Assembly: GCF_000003815.2 (NCBI RefSeq)
Contig: NC_049994.1
Span: forward strand, 16,166,523-16,230,522
Length of the DNA stretch: 64,000 nt
From: Branchiostoma floridae
Taxonomy: Eukaryota > Chordata > Leptocardii > Amphioxiformes > Branchiostomatidae
Direction: 5' to 3'
The first letter of the stretch is position 1. Every line of letters begins with the position of its first letter. The translations under genes and the position numbers were made by a program. The notes below the pieces were generated by a model. It made no database searches and was not told the origin of the DNA. It saw nothing but the letters and a program-made list of their open reading frames with translations. This document shows positions 45,830-56,502 of this stretch, piece after piece.

Positions 45830-47424
45830 TTACAGCCATGTTCCTGGAACCTGCGCAACACTCTCCTGATGCGCTCGACATGTGACTCAAAGCCTTCGCT
45901 GTAGACCATGGTGTCATCCATATACGGTTCGCATATTTCATGGCTCAAGCCCTCGAGCACTTCTTCCATATGCCGTTGGAATGCTGGAGGCGCGTTCTTT
46001 AATCCCATGGGGACGCGAACCCACTCATAGAGTCCGTATGGCGTTACAAATGCTGTGTATTTCCTACTTCCTTCCTCCATGTACCCCTGATGGTACGCCT
46101 TTCCTAGATCCAGTACAGAGAACCATGTGTTTCCCTTCAACCTGTTGAGCACATCTTGAATCCTCGGGAGGGGCTGGCGATCTGGCACTGTTTTCTCGTT
46201 CAGAGCCCGGTAATCAATACATAGTCTCATTCCTCCATCCTTCTTCCGTACGCACACCATTGGTGATGAATATGGTGATTTGGATTTCGTGATCCATTCT
46301 TGGTTAATCAAATCTTCGATATATTCCTTAACCTCCTTGTACAGTGGGGTGGGAATTGACACATAATTCTTCTGAACAGGTTCTTTATCAGTCAGGTTGA
46401 TGTTTAACTTGAGCCCCTCCATGCTGCCAATGTCGGACTCATCTCTGGAGAATGCCCCCGATTCCTCACGAAGCATCTGTCGCACTATCTTCCTCTGTTC
46501 TTCACTCAGATGAGACAAGTCAACTGGAGGGTCCCACAACTCATCAGGTGCATCCTGCTCTGCCTGGACTGTGTTGACTTGAGCTGGTTGTTTTGTTTGC
46601 TGATGGCTGTCGTTTACTGGTCTCACATCAACTGGAACCATTGATCTGATAGGTTCTATCTGACCCAAGACTGTCCTCGCAGGAAGGTAGACATCATAAC
46701 TGTTAGGGTTGCTTACCGGCACTCTGATCAAACCAGTTGAACTCACCCTTGTGAGTACTGACTCCACCTCCAAGCCCGTGGGCCAACTCCCTCCTATATC
46801 TGGCTCAAACAAGACAGATTGTTTCTCTTCCACTGAACCTGTAGGAATTCTACATCTAACCTGGACAGTGGCTCCTCGTGGTATCTTGATTCTCTTCCGG
46901 CCAACCCTTACTCTCACCAAGTTTGTCTTACTAAAATCTTCCATCATGCAGACCAGCGCCTCTGCCTCTCCAGCTTCTACTGGCACCGCCTGAGACAGCA
47001 GAGCAGCTCCGGAGCAGCCGTTCCTGGCACACACACTCTGCATCTCCTCAATCACGTTGTAGCCAATTATTGGGTGCTCCTGTTTGTCATCTGATGTCAC
47101 CAAGAATGGCACAGTTAGCTCTGGTGTGTCTTTCTCGCTAACCATTTTAAACTTCACTTCGATCCAGCCATCATATGGTATGTTGGTGCCGTTTGCAGCC
47201 TGTAAGTTGAAGTCTACTCCTCCCAGTATGTCGATCAATGGCTGAATTTCTGTTTTGGGCAGGTATTTTGTTCTCCACTTGTTTGTCATGATACTCACTT
47301 GGGCTCCCGTGTCCCATAACGCTTGGGTTTGTACGTCCTCTAAGTGACAAGAGACAAGGCACTTGTTTTCAACCAGCCTGGTTAACTTTCCTCTTTGTTT
47401 GGGTGTTAAGCGTGATGACATCAT
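45820..47424 (-). CDS. pol: Gypsy protease and reverse transcriptase
   Basis: The aspartic protease site is [12 protein letters not shown]. Reverse transcriptase follows with [32 protein letters not shown] and the catalytic YMDD box ([11 protein letters not shown]). The frame ends just before the RT thumb at a one-base break near 45825; the sequence continues in another frame in 44867-45829. Confidence 0.9.
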   Translation of the reverse strand: MMSSRLTPKQRGKLTRLVENKCLVSCHLEDVQTQALWDTGAQVSIMTNKWRTKYLPKTEIQPLIDILGGVDFNLQAANGTNIPYDGWIEVKFKMVSEKDTPELTVPFLVTSDDKQEHPIIGYNVIEEMQSVCARNGCSGAALLSQAVPVEAGEAEALVCMMEDFSKTNLVRVRVGRKRIKIPRGATVQVRCRIPTGSVEEKQSVLFEPDIGGSWPTGLEVESVLTRVSSTGLIRVPVSNPNSYDVYLPARTVLGQIEPIRSMVPVDVRPVNDSHQQTKQPAQVNTVQAEQDAPDELWDPPVDLSHLSEEQRKIVRQMLREESGAFSRDESDIGSMEGLKLNINLTDKEPVQKNYVSIPTPLYKEVKEYIEDLINQEWITKSKSPYSSPMVCVRKKDGGMRLCIDYRALNEKTVPDRQPLPRIQDVLNRLKGNTWFSVLDLGKAYHQGYMEEGSRKYTAFVTPYGLYEWVRVPMGLKNAPPAFQRHMEEVLEGLSHEICEPYMDDTMVYSEGFESHVERIRRVLRRFQEHGCKWD

Positions 47425-47525
47425 ATTGACATTACCGGTATATTGACTCTGTTCTGTTCTCTTTGGTTCTGTTCTACTTCTAGTATCTACTGGTGGGTGG
47501 TGGGACTGCGTGGTATTCTTCAGGG

Positions 47526-48764
47526 CTACTCCCCGTCCCTTGGGAGGGCCCTGGACTCGTTTCCCCGGGGAGCAGCCTGACTACGGCATTCCCTGGCTTG
47601 GTGGTTGGTTCTTCCACACACGAAGCAGTGGTTGCATCTCTCTGCGCGCGCCTGCCAGCATTGGTCGCACAGCCTTCTTGATCTTGCTGTCACCACATTG
47701 ATCCCAGTACGAGTAGTATTTGTATCTGTAGTGTTTACTCTGGCAGCACTTCTCTTCTTCTCCTCTCTCTCCTGCTTGTCAATCACTGCCCTGCCCACTT
47801 TCTCCAACAGCTCAACATCCGTGGTCCCACACTTCCGGTCGAGGTGAGGCTGTATTTCCAGCCTGATTGCATCATCACTCAGGCCAGTCAGGACTGCCCG
47901 CAGGAACATGGCCTGCACAAGACCTGCGCTGTACAACTCGTCTTCTTCTTCATTAGCCTCTATAACTCGGTCCCTCAGATCCATCATTCTCATCAGGAAG
48001 TTCTGGGGAGACTCCTCGTTTGCCTGTTTCCCCATGCTCAGCTTACGATACAGGTCAGTAGCTGTACACTGTGGACACTGGGCCTTCACCACCTGCTCGA
48101 CTGTCTCCAGGTCCATTTCCTTACCTTCCAGGTAAGAACGGAGGGCTGATTCTGCTGGGATGGCTCTAATCACCGCGTCTACGACCTCCTCCTCTGTATA
48201 TCCCTGCTTCAGGCCACTGTTGACCTGGTACGTGAGGGACTTGAAGCTGAGGGTACCCACTTGGCCGATTATTTTGAACTCCTTCCTGCTCACATGGTGA
48301 GGTGCAGCTGGTCTAGTGTTAGTCTTCCAGTGGGTCTTCCTGACAGTGTCAACCCCTCCAGCAACTGATCGAGTGTTAGTGTTCCATAGGGTCTTCCTTA
48401 CAGTGTCAATCCCCTCAGGTGACTCCAGGTGGTCCAACCTTCCTCCTAATTTCTTAACCTCTGTGCAACACCCCGTGACAACATTTGCTAGGTGAGTAGT
48501 GGCATCAACCAACTCTTTCACGGTGACGTCAACACTATTCTTATTCAGCTGGAGCCCTGGTGGCGTCTGGGAATGGAGGGGATAAGGCCCGCTTAACTGT
48601 GGAAGGTCGCTAGGTTTCGTCATATCAGACTGTCTCTTAGGCTTCACATCAGGTGTTGTGGACTGTTTTGGACGTAGGAATTCTTCCACTGATCTTGTTA
48701 ACTCCTCTACCGATTCCATTTTGATTCCACCTTGCGCCATTCTTCCCTTTGTATCTCTTCCCAC
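47526..48764 (-). CDS. gag: Gypsy Gag protein
   Basis: About 412 codons. The N-terminal part has [14 protein letters not shown]; a capsid-like middle has SFKSLTYQV and QPHLDRKCG; a zinc knuckle [14 protein letters not shown] (CX2CX4HX4C) lies near residue 385. Another Met (MAQGG) follows eight codons later, so the start is uncertain. It is separated by a stop and about 100 bases from pol. Confidence 0.85.
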   Translation of the reverse strand: MGRDTKGRMAQGGIKMESVEELTRSVEEFLRPKQSTTPDVKPKRQSDMTKPSDLPQLSGPYPLHSQTPPGLQLNKNSVDVTVKELVDATTHLANVVTGCCTEVKKLGGRLDHLESPEGIDTVRKTLWNTNTRSVAGGVDTVRKTHWKTNTRPAAPHHVSRKEFKIIGQVGTLSFKSLTYQVNSGLKQGYTEEEVVDAVIRAIPAESALRSYLEGKEMDLETVEQVVKAQCPQCTATDLYRKLSMGKQANEESPQNFLMRMMDLRDRVIEANEEEDELYSAGLVQAMFLRAVLTGLSDDAIRLEIQPHLDRKCGTTDVELLEKVGRAVIDKQEREEKKRSAARVNTTDTNTTRTGINVVTARSRRLCDQCWQARAERCNHCFVCGRTNHQARECRSQAAPRGNESRALPRDGE

Positions 48765-48990
48765 AACAACAGTTCTTATCGGTACGGTCGCCCTCCCCCT
48801 CTACAACCGCAGCGCCATCTTGTTGACCTCTGAACTATTTGTTTACAACAAATTGACCTCTCTGACCTGTGGTCACGTGTCTTCTTTGGCGCGAATCCTT
48901 TTCTGTCACAACGTCTGGCTCCAGTGGCGGTCAAACTTCTCCTGTCGGGATCATCCGATCGGCTCCCTTTCCTCTAAGTTTTACGATATC

Positions 48991-49085
48991 ATGTTTATTC
49001 CTTTTCCCGGCAACTGCCCCGACGCATGCGCGTCGGCCCGGACTATCCCATTATCCATAAAGGGGGTTATTTCTACATGGCAACA
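48991..49085 (-). repeat. Gypsy 5' LTR, shared part
   Basis: Begins TGTTGCCATGTAGAAATAAC on the minus strand. Similarity to the other LTR ends at AATAAACAT, so the U5-like parts differ. Confidence 0.8.
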
Positions 49086-50557
49086 CTATGCCGAGACTTC
49101 GGATCCGGCGCCACAGGCTTTGGGAATATTGGAAGTAACAGCCGGGGACGGTTGTCTGTGGGAACTCATCAACGAAATCTCATAGTTTACATGCAGGTTG
49201 TGTTTTTTTTACTTCGTGCAAGGACCTTGCTTTTGTTTGAAGAAAAGACTTGGTGCAGCCTTCCTTGTCTACATTTAGATCTTGACGATTTAACAATTGT
49301 TGTCCTGGCAATTTGCTACTACAGTTGATGTCGATACGTTTCAACAGACACCGCCATCTTTAATGACTTTGCCAAATCCACACTCCATGATCCACAACCA
49401 TACGGCTGTATAGACGCATGTTTTTAGCGGTGAGAAATTCCCTTTTAGCCAGCGGAACTGATATCAAAAGTTAGATTGGTGAAGTTTTGTTTCTAACTGA
49501 AGAAATATGCAGGTAAAGTTTGGCAGCCGCGCGCTAGATCGGAGGTACACAGTCGTGGGTTCTGAGTGGTGCGGTTGTACAATAGCAGCGAAAAAGTGCC
49601 TTTTGTGGGGATTGACTAATCGTAGTTTGTAATTGCTATAAAAAAAGTTTCTACGTATAGTTTACATTGGCAATTTTTTCCCACGATATAGGGTAAATGT
49701 GCTCGACAAAGAATGAAAAATCTGCTGAAATTTCACGTAGCTTCATTATGAGCGCGCCCATTTAAACCACGAATTATAACATAGAAGTCTATGGGAAGAA
49801 GAAACTCATCAATGAGAGCTTAAGTAAAAAGGACCAAACCATCTTACCTTGCAAAGGTGCTTTTGCACCCTTCACTTCCTGTGAGGGGTCTCTCATTAAA
49901 AAGAGTCTATAATTGGCTCTTTGCACAAAGTTGAAAGGTAAAGCAGGATTCTGTGAACAATGTACAAAAGATGGCAAGTAACAAACATGTATAAATATAG
50001 ACTTGACTAGCAAAGTTCATAGACCACACACATGATCACAACTTACTTCAAGGCAAATCACACAGGTACGTACGATACTGAACAATCGTTCATTCGTGTA
50101 TTTGATATCTAACTGTGCTTGGAATGAGTATCAGAACCTTAGCCAACCTAAGGACAACATATGGACATTCTAGACTATTATACATATTCATTTCCAAGTA
50201 AAGACAGCATCTACTCAGTTCTGTATAGATACAAGACAACAACCGTTGAAATACAGGTAGTTTCAAGGCATAGACTGAGTCCTGTGCAGCATTACATCAA
50301 GTACAGTGGATTATTCCTCCTTCACTGTCAATTCCAGTCACCCTGACAAATCCTAAATTGTTTCAGCAGTTTTGGGTAACAGGCACACAACAAATTTGTC
50401 TACCAGGTAATAAAGGATGAACCACCAAGTATGAAGTAATCGCACTTAGGTTTGCTCATGTCCAACAGGGCTGGCAAGTAACAAACATGTATTTGTTTTC
50501 AGTCATTTTAGAAAGATTTGTACAGTCAAGGTATGTGATAAGATAAACTCTTGATGT
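49086..50557. other. Gene-poor spacer
   Basis: No exon or repeat family could be supported. The sequence does not continue the paralogous flank seen left of the Gypsy element, so the insertion site was rearranged. Confidence 0.4.
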
Positions 50558-50787
50558 TCACCTATTGAACGGCTTGACCCTGCAGATATTTTCTACCGCA
50601 GGTGCCACGGTTGAAGGTCGCTCCCTATTTTCTTCTACACCGTCATCTTCCATATCTTGACTCGGGTCATCTATAATAATGACGCTGTCGTGGTCACTGT
50701 CATGATTGTTAATGATATTCTGGCAAATGGCAAATGCATGAGGTTGGTGGAAGCCAGGTTGGCGGTAGTCAGGGAATCTTGAGGGCT
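50558..50787 (-). CDS. Possible C-terminal exon of an unknown protein
   Basis: An open frame of about 76 codons after an ATCTAG acceptor-like site reads PDYRQPGFHQPHAFAICQN, then SDHDSVIIIDDPSQDMEDDG and ends KPFNR-stop. VIIIDD followed by acidic residues resembles a SUMO-interacting motif. I do not recognise the protein. The neighbouring 50870-51010 is a decayed repeat of the same DNA. Confidence 0.25.
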
Positions 50788-51282
50788 AGATGGCGGGATT
50801 ACAGTGACGCTGTCATTGCCCCCCACGTCATCGCCAAAAGTTGGCGTCCCAAAAGTTGGCGTCACTAGCCTGGTCGCTGTCGTGGCTGTAGGGGGCAGAA
50901 GCCTTTAAAGCCAGAAATTCTTGCCCCCCGGAATTGATGAAAGACATGGAATCGTGAGGGCTTGATGGCGGGAGTTCAGATCCGCTTTCAATGCCCCCAA
51001 CCTGGCCTTCACTGCCCCCCCCCCCCCCCTGCGTCTTGGCTGTAGGAAAAAGAGATCAACAACACGTATTAATGTAGGGGATTTGTATATCAGAATACAG
51101 CAGGGAATTACGTCTGTTTATAGTAGAAACAAACACCCGCTCCAGTTGTTTGGCTGTAATAAAGGAAATTAGTGTTAGCCATGTCTTTGTATCTTTGTGC
51201 TTATAGATAACATAACCTTAGCAAGAAATTTTGATTGAAACGTTTGAGACCATAGAAAACATGTCAGAATAATCCATCTCAC

Positions 51283-51430
51283 CATTCAGTTGGGACCATG
51301 TTTTGATGGACCCCTTCCCATCATCACCCGTCCCCTCCATTAGCCTGAAGGGGACGCCAATGTCCTTCATGGCCTTCTGCAGATGGTCTTGTTCTTTGCT
51401 GGTTAATGGCCCACATAACGACCCGTGCAT
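51283..51430 (-). CDS. Exon-like frame, unknown family (LTSKEQDHL)
   Basis: MHGSLCGPLTSKEQDHLQ, then GVPFRLMEGTGDDGKGSIKT and WSQLNGE, ending at a good donor (CTGAATG/GTGAGA). It resembles a segment I associate with an expanded, unnamed invertebrate protein family, as do 51753-51864 and 52050-52298. An in-frame stop lies just before the Met. Confidence 0.35.
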
Positions 51431-51752
51431 GATGTAGAATTAGCATAAATATCCTACTTGAACTAAGGTGGATAGCACAAAAATTAAATTGAAAATAATA
51501 TTGTAAAAAGGTAAGCTCATTACCTGGTTCAGCATCTTCCCCCGGATTCTCATGCCCTGAAACATGCTTATTGGTTATTATTGATATTGAGCAAGAAAAG
51601 TTGCTAAAAACAAATGTTCAAATAAAAAAATCTTCTATGCACAATTCCTCATTAAATATGTACCATGTGCAGCACATCTGGGACTATTTTGTCAAAGGGA
51701 ATGTGGAGAAGTGCTGGAAGCACATGGCCCCTGTGCTCACAGTTTAGCATAC

Positions 51753-52298
51753 CAGTTCACTTCGATTAGATGATCTCCAACAAGAAGGCCATTCTTCGCT
51801 ATATCCTCTAGTTCCTGGTATACCAGGGCCGCTGTTTTCTTCTGCGTCTCATAATCCTCTCCTCCTGGGATTATTACAGATTACATAGAAATACCTTTAC
51901 TCCTAAGTACTTGCTGTGTTTGTTAAATTTAAACTTCAAAACAGTTTATCACAATGCAGGTGAGCTAACATTTACAAAGCAGTATTAACAGCAGGTTGGC
52001 AAGATAAGAGTTTTCATGTATGACATAAAAGTCTGAGAAAAAAAGTCACCTTCATATAGGAAGACAGCCGCTTCCTCATCAATGGAGTGGTGCAGCTGGG
52101 CACTGTCCAGGGTCCCATCAATGGTGTTCCTGTTTGGGACAATCCGGACAGTGCTCATGACTGCACCAATCCTATTACTTTGCGTGACCTGCCGACCATC
52201 CCCTGAAAACCGTACCGAGATTTCATCGCCGTAGCCTCTGTTCTTGGGAAGCTGGAGAAGTTTTCTCAGCACGTCCCTGACAGACCGGTGTGACATCA
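51753..52298 (-). CDS. Two linked exons of an unknown family (FSGDG motif)
   Basis: Exon 52050-52298 reads SVRDVLRKLLQLPKNRGYGD, then SVRFSGDGRQVTQSNRIG and ends FLYEG. Exon 51753-51864 reads DYETQKKTAALVYQELEDIA then LLVGDHLIEVNW. The GTGACT donor and CCCAG acceptor join them in phase. RFSGDG is a landmark of an unnamed family found in many copies in cnidarian and amphioxus genomes (from memory, unverified). No full gene could be built; 5' exons may be in the gaps. Confidence 0.45.
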
Positions 52299-52309
52299 CT
52301 ACAAGGTGC

Positions 52310-52725
52310 ATAAATGTGAAAATTATGTGAATTTAGTGCACGATGCCAAGAAAATGTGATTTAATGTGACTTCCTTTGGAAAAATGTGAAACCCAAAATG
52401 TGATTTATTTTCAAAATGTGAATCGTCAAATGTTATTCTATGTGAATTAATCGAAAAATGTGAATTGATTATGTGAAATCGCACAACCCAAAAACGTGAC
52501 CAAAAAAATGTGAATGTGAAATGTGACAAAATGTGAAGGGATGTGAAGCGGTTTTACTCCGCAAACTGGACGGAGGCGAATGTGAAATTATGTGAAGTTG
52601 AAATCACATTTTTTCACATGACAGATCAAAATGTTATTTTATGTGAAAGTGTTTCACATAATGTCACATTAGCCGGTGTCCTAGCTAAGAATGTGATTAT
52701 ATGTGAAAAAGTTACAACATGTAAC
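52310..52725. repeat. Tract packed with ATGTGA/TCACAT hexamers
   Basis: About 20 ATGTGA and four TCACAT words occur in some 400 bases without a fixed period. The orientation is mostly ATGTGA, switching to TCACAT in part of the right third. No coding frame explains it. Confidence 0.85.
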
Positions 52726-53311
52726 AGATAAGTTTCCACGTGTTTCAAAAATATGCATTCAGCATGCAAACACTTCTCAAAGATTTTAAGTATGTATTCC
52801 ATACATGCTTGTCTTGTCATAAACCACAGACTTCGTACGCGGTCAAGACAAAGGCTGTCTTTTTTTAATTCCACGTCGCTCATGTATGGGTTAGATATTT
52901 GTGGACTGTTCTCCAAAATATGCGTTGTAAGCGATACAAAGCTTGCGCAAAGTTATTCTACTGTTTAGTGTGAAAAAACTCCCCCTCCCCCCGAGTGCCG
53001 CTACTATTCTGCCGATTAACTAATTTACAAGTGAAAGCACCGAATTCATTCACATATATGGTTTGACGGCTACGCCCAACTCCTCCTTTATGTACCACCT
53101 AAGAGTTAAAAAGATTCAAGGAGTTTGTGATCTGTTAGTTAAAACATATCGGCCCAGTTTGTAAAAACAGTCTGTTCAAAAGATCTTGTATAAACATTAT
53201 GGTCAATTAGAATTAGAAATCTTAGTCGGTACTTTGAAGAACCAAATCGATGTGTCACGAAGTGACCCTACTGGACAGACAGCAAAGGAAATGGTGGACC
53301 CGTCATTATGT

Positions 53312-53608
53312 NNNNNNNNNNNNNNNNNNNNNNNNNNNNNNNNNNNNNNNNNNNNNNNNNNNNNNNNNNNNNNNNNNNNNNNNNNNNNNNNNNNNNNNNN
53401 NNNNNNNNNNNNNNNNNNNNNNNNNNNNNNNNNNNNNNNNNNNNNNNNNNNNNNNNNNNNNNNNNNNNNNNNNNNNNNNNNNNNNNNNNNNNNNNNNNNN
53501 NNNNNNNNNNNNNNNNNNNNNNNNNNNNNNNNNNNNNNNNNNNNNNNNNNNNNNNNNNNNNNNNNNNNNNNNNNNNNNNNNNNNNNNNNNNNNNNNNNNN
53601 NNNNNNNN
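53312..53608. other. Assembly gap (297 N)
   Basis: A run of N; content unknown. Translations across it are meaningless. Confidence 1.
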
Positions 53609-53700
53609 TCATTGTTGTTCGTACAAAATATACAGGTGTTTACTTTGCACATCGCCTGGGCTTGTGTACTGCCACCCATAAGACTTACTTGTATATGTCA

Positions 53701-53880
53701 CAGTGGAGATCACGATCCAGGAGAATCGCCGATCCTCCTAGGAGAGATCGCGATCGGAGTTTCTCCTAGGGAGAAACTACGATAGATATAAGAAACAGAT
53801 CCCGATCGCAATCTGTACTAGTAGAATCGGCGATTCTCCTAGTATAGATTGCGATCGAAACTCCGATCCAAACTCAAACG
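53701..53880. repeat. Palindrome-dense element
   Basis: Contains CTCCTAGGAG, GATCGCGATC and two related arms (AGAATCGCCGATCCTCCTAG and AGAATCGGCGATTCTCCTAG), with ATTGCGATCG and GATCGCGATCGGAG. Probably a foldback or MITE; its left border touches the gap region. Confidence 0.6.
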
Positions 53881-54244
53881 ATGCTAAGATGTATGAAACA
53901 GCAATAATTTTTTTGATAAACAATGATTTTATTCGGTATTAATGCAAACCTACTAACTCATTACCAACTACACTCAAGCCTACTTGTGTCACTTCTACAA
54001 TGTTAACTTCACCGAAGACTACCACACTTGAGTCACTTCTGCAACTTTACTCAAGGTACACTATAGTATATAGCATCACTTTCATGGTAAATTTCATGTG
54101 AGTATGTTTTCTGATAAAGTAATTTCTGATAAAGTAATTTCTTTTAAAGTAGTGGCAAAAATCTTATAATATGTGAAAGACACCAACAGGTGATCAAACA
54201 ATGTGTCAGTATGCAAATTTCACGGCTTTGGAAGAACAATAACA

Positions 54245-54537
54245 ACTGTAAAGTTGTCACACAGGTGTCAAAAAATCAAGCAGAGTTTCAAGATATTACT
54301 CACAATTTCACACCTATTGAGTACATTTCACTAGTCAGACTTGTACTCAATCATTTCACAGCTTTGGGAGAACAATAACCATTGTTAAGTGATCAACAGG
54401 TGTCAAAATATCAAGCAGAGTTTCAAGATATTACTATNNNNNNNNNNNNNNNNNNNNNNNNNNNNNNNNNNNNNNNNNNNNNNNNNNNNNNNNNNNNNNN
54501 NNNNNNNNNNNNNNNNNNNNNNNNNNNNNNNNNNNNN
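54245..54537. repeat. Direct repeat ending in an assembly gap (54438-54537, 100 N)
   Basis: AGGTGTCAAAAAATCAAGCA then GAGTTTCAAGATATTACT at about 54262 is repeated at about 54402 and runs straight into the N run, so a tandem repeat was probably collapsed here. Confidence 0.75.
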
Positions 54538-55431
54538 CCACTGTACAATTTTTGTGTCCAGGACAGACCCCAATCCTCTCCTTCCACTGCCAATAATCTC
54601 TCCAACCCCCTTGTACAAGTTGGAGTGGGGAAAGTACTGTTAACAGCACAGATTTTGTGACATATCAAAGGATTTGAACCCAGGACCTCTGGTTTCTAGG
54701 TCTAACACCCTAAAGCATTTACCGAACACAGTACTGGTACAGTACTTGAATGTGTTCCTGACAGCTGCAAGGAAGGCCTCCCAGACACATTCCCGAAGGG
54801 TCCAGCCAGTGGACAGGCCAACCCCAGGGCACTAACAGGGTTGAAGATTAGCAATTACTATGCCTGTCAATCAGCTATTTGGGCTGAGTGCTGATGATGG
54901 GGCTATGAATGGGGGGATCTGAGTAGCCTGACGTGATAGCCAGGCCAGGTAGACAGGCCAGGTAGCCTGGCCTGGTAGACAGCCCAGCCTTTTAAGCGAA
55001 CCCACTGAATCATACAGCTCTTCTTCATCCTATTTAATTATCGTTGTGCCATTCATTGTTTTTGTTTACAATTACATCCAGAGTATTCTACGACTGGTAT
55101 ATACCAAGACATCAGAAGATTAGTCTTTAGATTACTAGTTGAAATCTAGATTAGCAGATCAAGTTACAAATTAATATGTAAATCAATATTTTCTCTTACA
55201 CCTGCTTTCTGTCTACCAGTAGCTTTACCTGTGCGGCACTGTGACATCATGATGATTGCTCGTATTTTGTACAATGTTGATATCTTATTGTCTTTGAAAA
55301 TCATGTAACATTAATAAGAGCATCAAAATCACCATTGGCTTTAAAGTAGAGCATTATTACACAATAGCTCAAAGGGCAGTAATCTCTAGTTAGTCATTCA
55401 TTGCAAGACATACAAAAGAACCGTAACATAC
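54538..55431. other. Spacer with tRNA-like remnant
   Basis: 54668-54715 inverted reads CCAGAGGTCCTGGGTTCAAA, like a tRNA B box with its arm, so a tRNA-derived repeat is likely. AGGCCAGGTAG-type repeats lie at 54935-54985. No gene. Confidence 0.4.
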
Positions 55432-55914
55432 CTGTCTCCTTTGCAGAAAATTCACTAATGCTGGAAGATCTGTTAGAAATAAACAAGAATGATCATGTCA
55501 AAGTCTAGGGTCAGTTGTCAAAAATGTCAACAAACAAAAAACACCCTCGACACACCCCCTAGGCTATCATTAAGTACATCACACGTGACCAATAATTGTT
55601 CCCCCCCCCCTTCCCCCAAAAACAAAGCAATTAAAGATCCAAGTAAAATGACGTCTGATTCCTTTTTTTGCTACATAATAAATGAAAACGTTTGTCTGCG
55701 ATACATGGAACAAAATATCAAATGTATCATGACTTTACTTTTACAGTAACTGCGTGACAGAGATTCGATTTTCCACGATTTTAGGCGTTTCGCAAGACTC
55801 ACCGGCACAGCTGGCTTGATCAACCTCCTCGATTTGAAGCTCCGTTCCTGCTATATTCGCGGCTATAACTGCCTTTAGGGCATGTTGATTACCTGAATCT
55901 GCTAGCAACTTCAT
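55432..55914 (-). CDS. Two 5' exons, probable N-terminus of MARS (GST-like domain)
   Basis: Exon 55803-55914 starts ATG and reads MKLLADSGNQHALKAVIAAN, then IAGTELQIEEVDQASCA, with donor GTGAGT. Exon 55432-55469 (38 bases, acceptor TTCTAACAG, donor GTATGT) continues in phase with DLPALVNFLQRRQ. Animal MARS1 proteins start with a similar GST-like pattern: a short strand, G-N/x-x-H/x-L-K-x-x-x-A-A, then V-x-F-L-x-R before PVL. The strand matches the MARS exons at 866-14867, but the rest of the GST-like domain was not found between them. The alternative is the 5' end of the unknown gene at 50.5-52.3 kb. Confidence 0.5.
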
Positions 55915-56490
55915 GTTGGAAGAATCGCGACGAGAAACACTCGACAGTTGCGGAAATAGGAACAGTTTTTATCCGGATTGAGCAAGTTTTCACCTACTTT
56001 CGTCAGATACACATGTGGGGGCCTCGGCACGGGTGCACCAGGGACAGGGGGAGACCATCTGTGTCCGGGGTAAACTTTAACAGTGCTTTAGCGAAGTTTA
56101 TAGTCCTACCAGTGAAACATTGTTCAGCAAATTTTGTTATGCATATCTAAAAGTATGCTTTTTTAACGACAAAACTTTGTTAAAGTTCTTAAATTACCGC
56201 CTGTGGCGCATCAAACGTCTAACTCAATTCACCGTTGACTGGGGTAATTAAAAGAAGCCTCTTATTTTATTAATTAATGCCTGTTGAAATATATATTCAT
56301 TTAAAATAATATATATTTACAAAACAACAAATTTATAAAAGGTAATATAATCTTTGTATAATGAAATGTATTCAACTTATGTATTATGAATATTTTGATT
56401 TCACAATTTGATGTAGTTGTATTTACTGCAATAATTTTACAGGCATGTAAGCATGCTGCTTCGGACATCCCACCTACCGTCTGAGGTACA
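55915..56490. promoter_or_regulatory. Putative bidirectional promoter
   Basis: 576 bases between two head-to-head start codons. The part next to the minus-strand gene is less AT-rich than the AT-rich centre (56260-56440). No TATA box could be placed with confidence. Confidence 0.45.
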
Positions 56491-56502
56491 ATGCCTTCCA
56501 TG

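Larger units (their letters stand above)
42318..49085 (-). mobile_element. Gypsy-type LTR retrotransposon, nearly complete
   Basis: Order on the minus strand: left LTR start TGTTGCCATGTAG (49085), gag, protease-RT, RNase H, integrase, purine tract AAAAGAGGGGAG, right LTR (begins 42520, probably ending GGTAACA at 42318). Protease, RT, RNase H then integrase is the Gypsy order. The LTRs share 95-115 bases (48991-49085 vs 42406-42520) and then diverge, and no target duplication is clear. Two single-base frame breaks interrupt pol, so this copy cannot make intact polyprotein. Confidence 0.9.

Noticed and set aside
52626-52916. 96-codon minus-strand frame
   Set aside because: Half of it is translated ATGTGA repeat; the rest has no recognised domain or splice support.
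53186-53785. Long open frames spanning N
   Set aside because: They consist mostly of undefined residues across an assembly gap.
54382-54668. Frames across the second N run
   Set aside because: Same reason; flanks show a direct repeat, not coding sequence.
56491-56502. Upstream ATG giving MPSM before MAVRKK in SMARCC
   Set aside because: Context is weaker than at 56503 and the family starts MAVRKK; kept only as a possibility.
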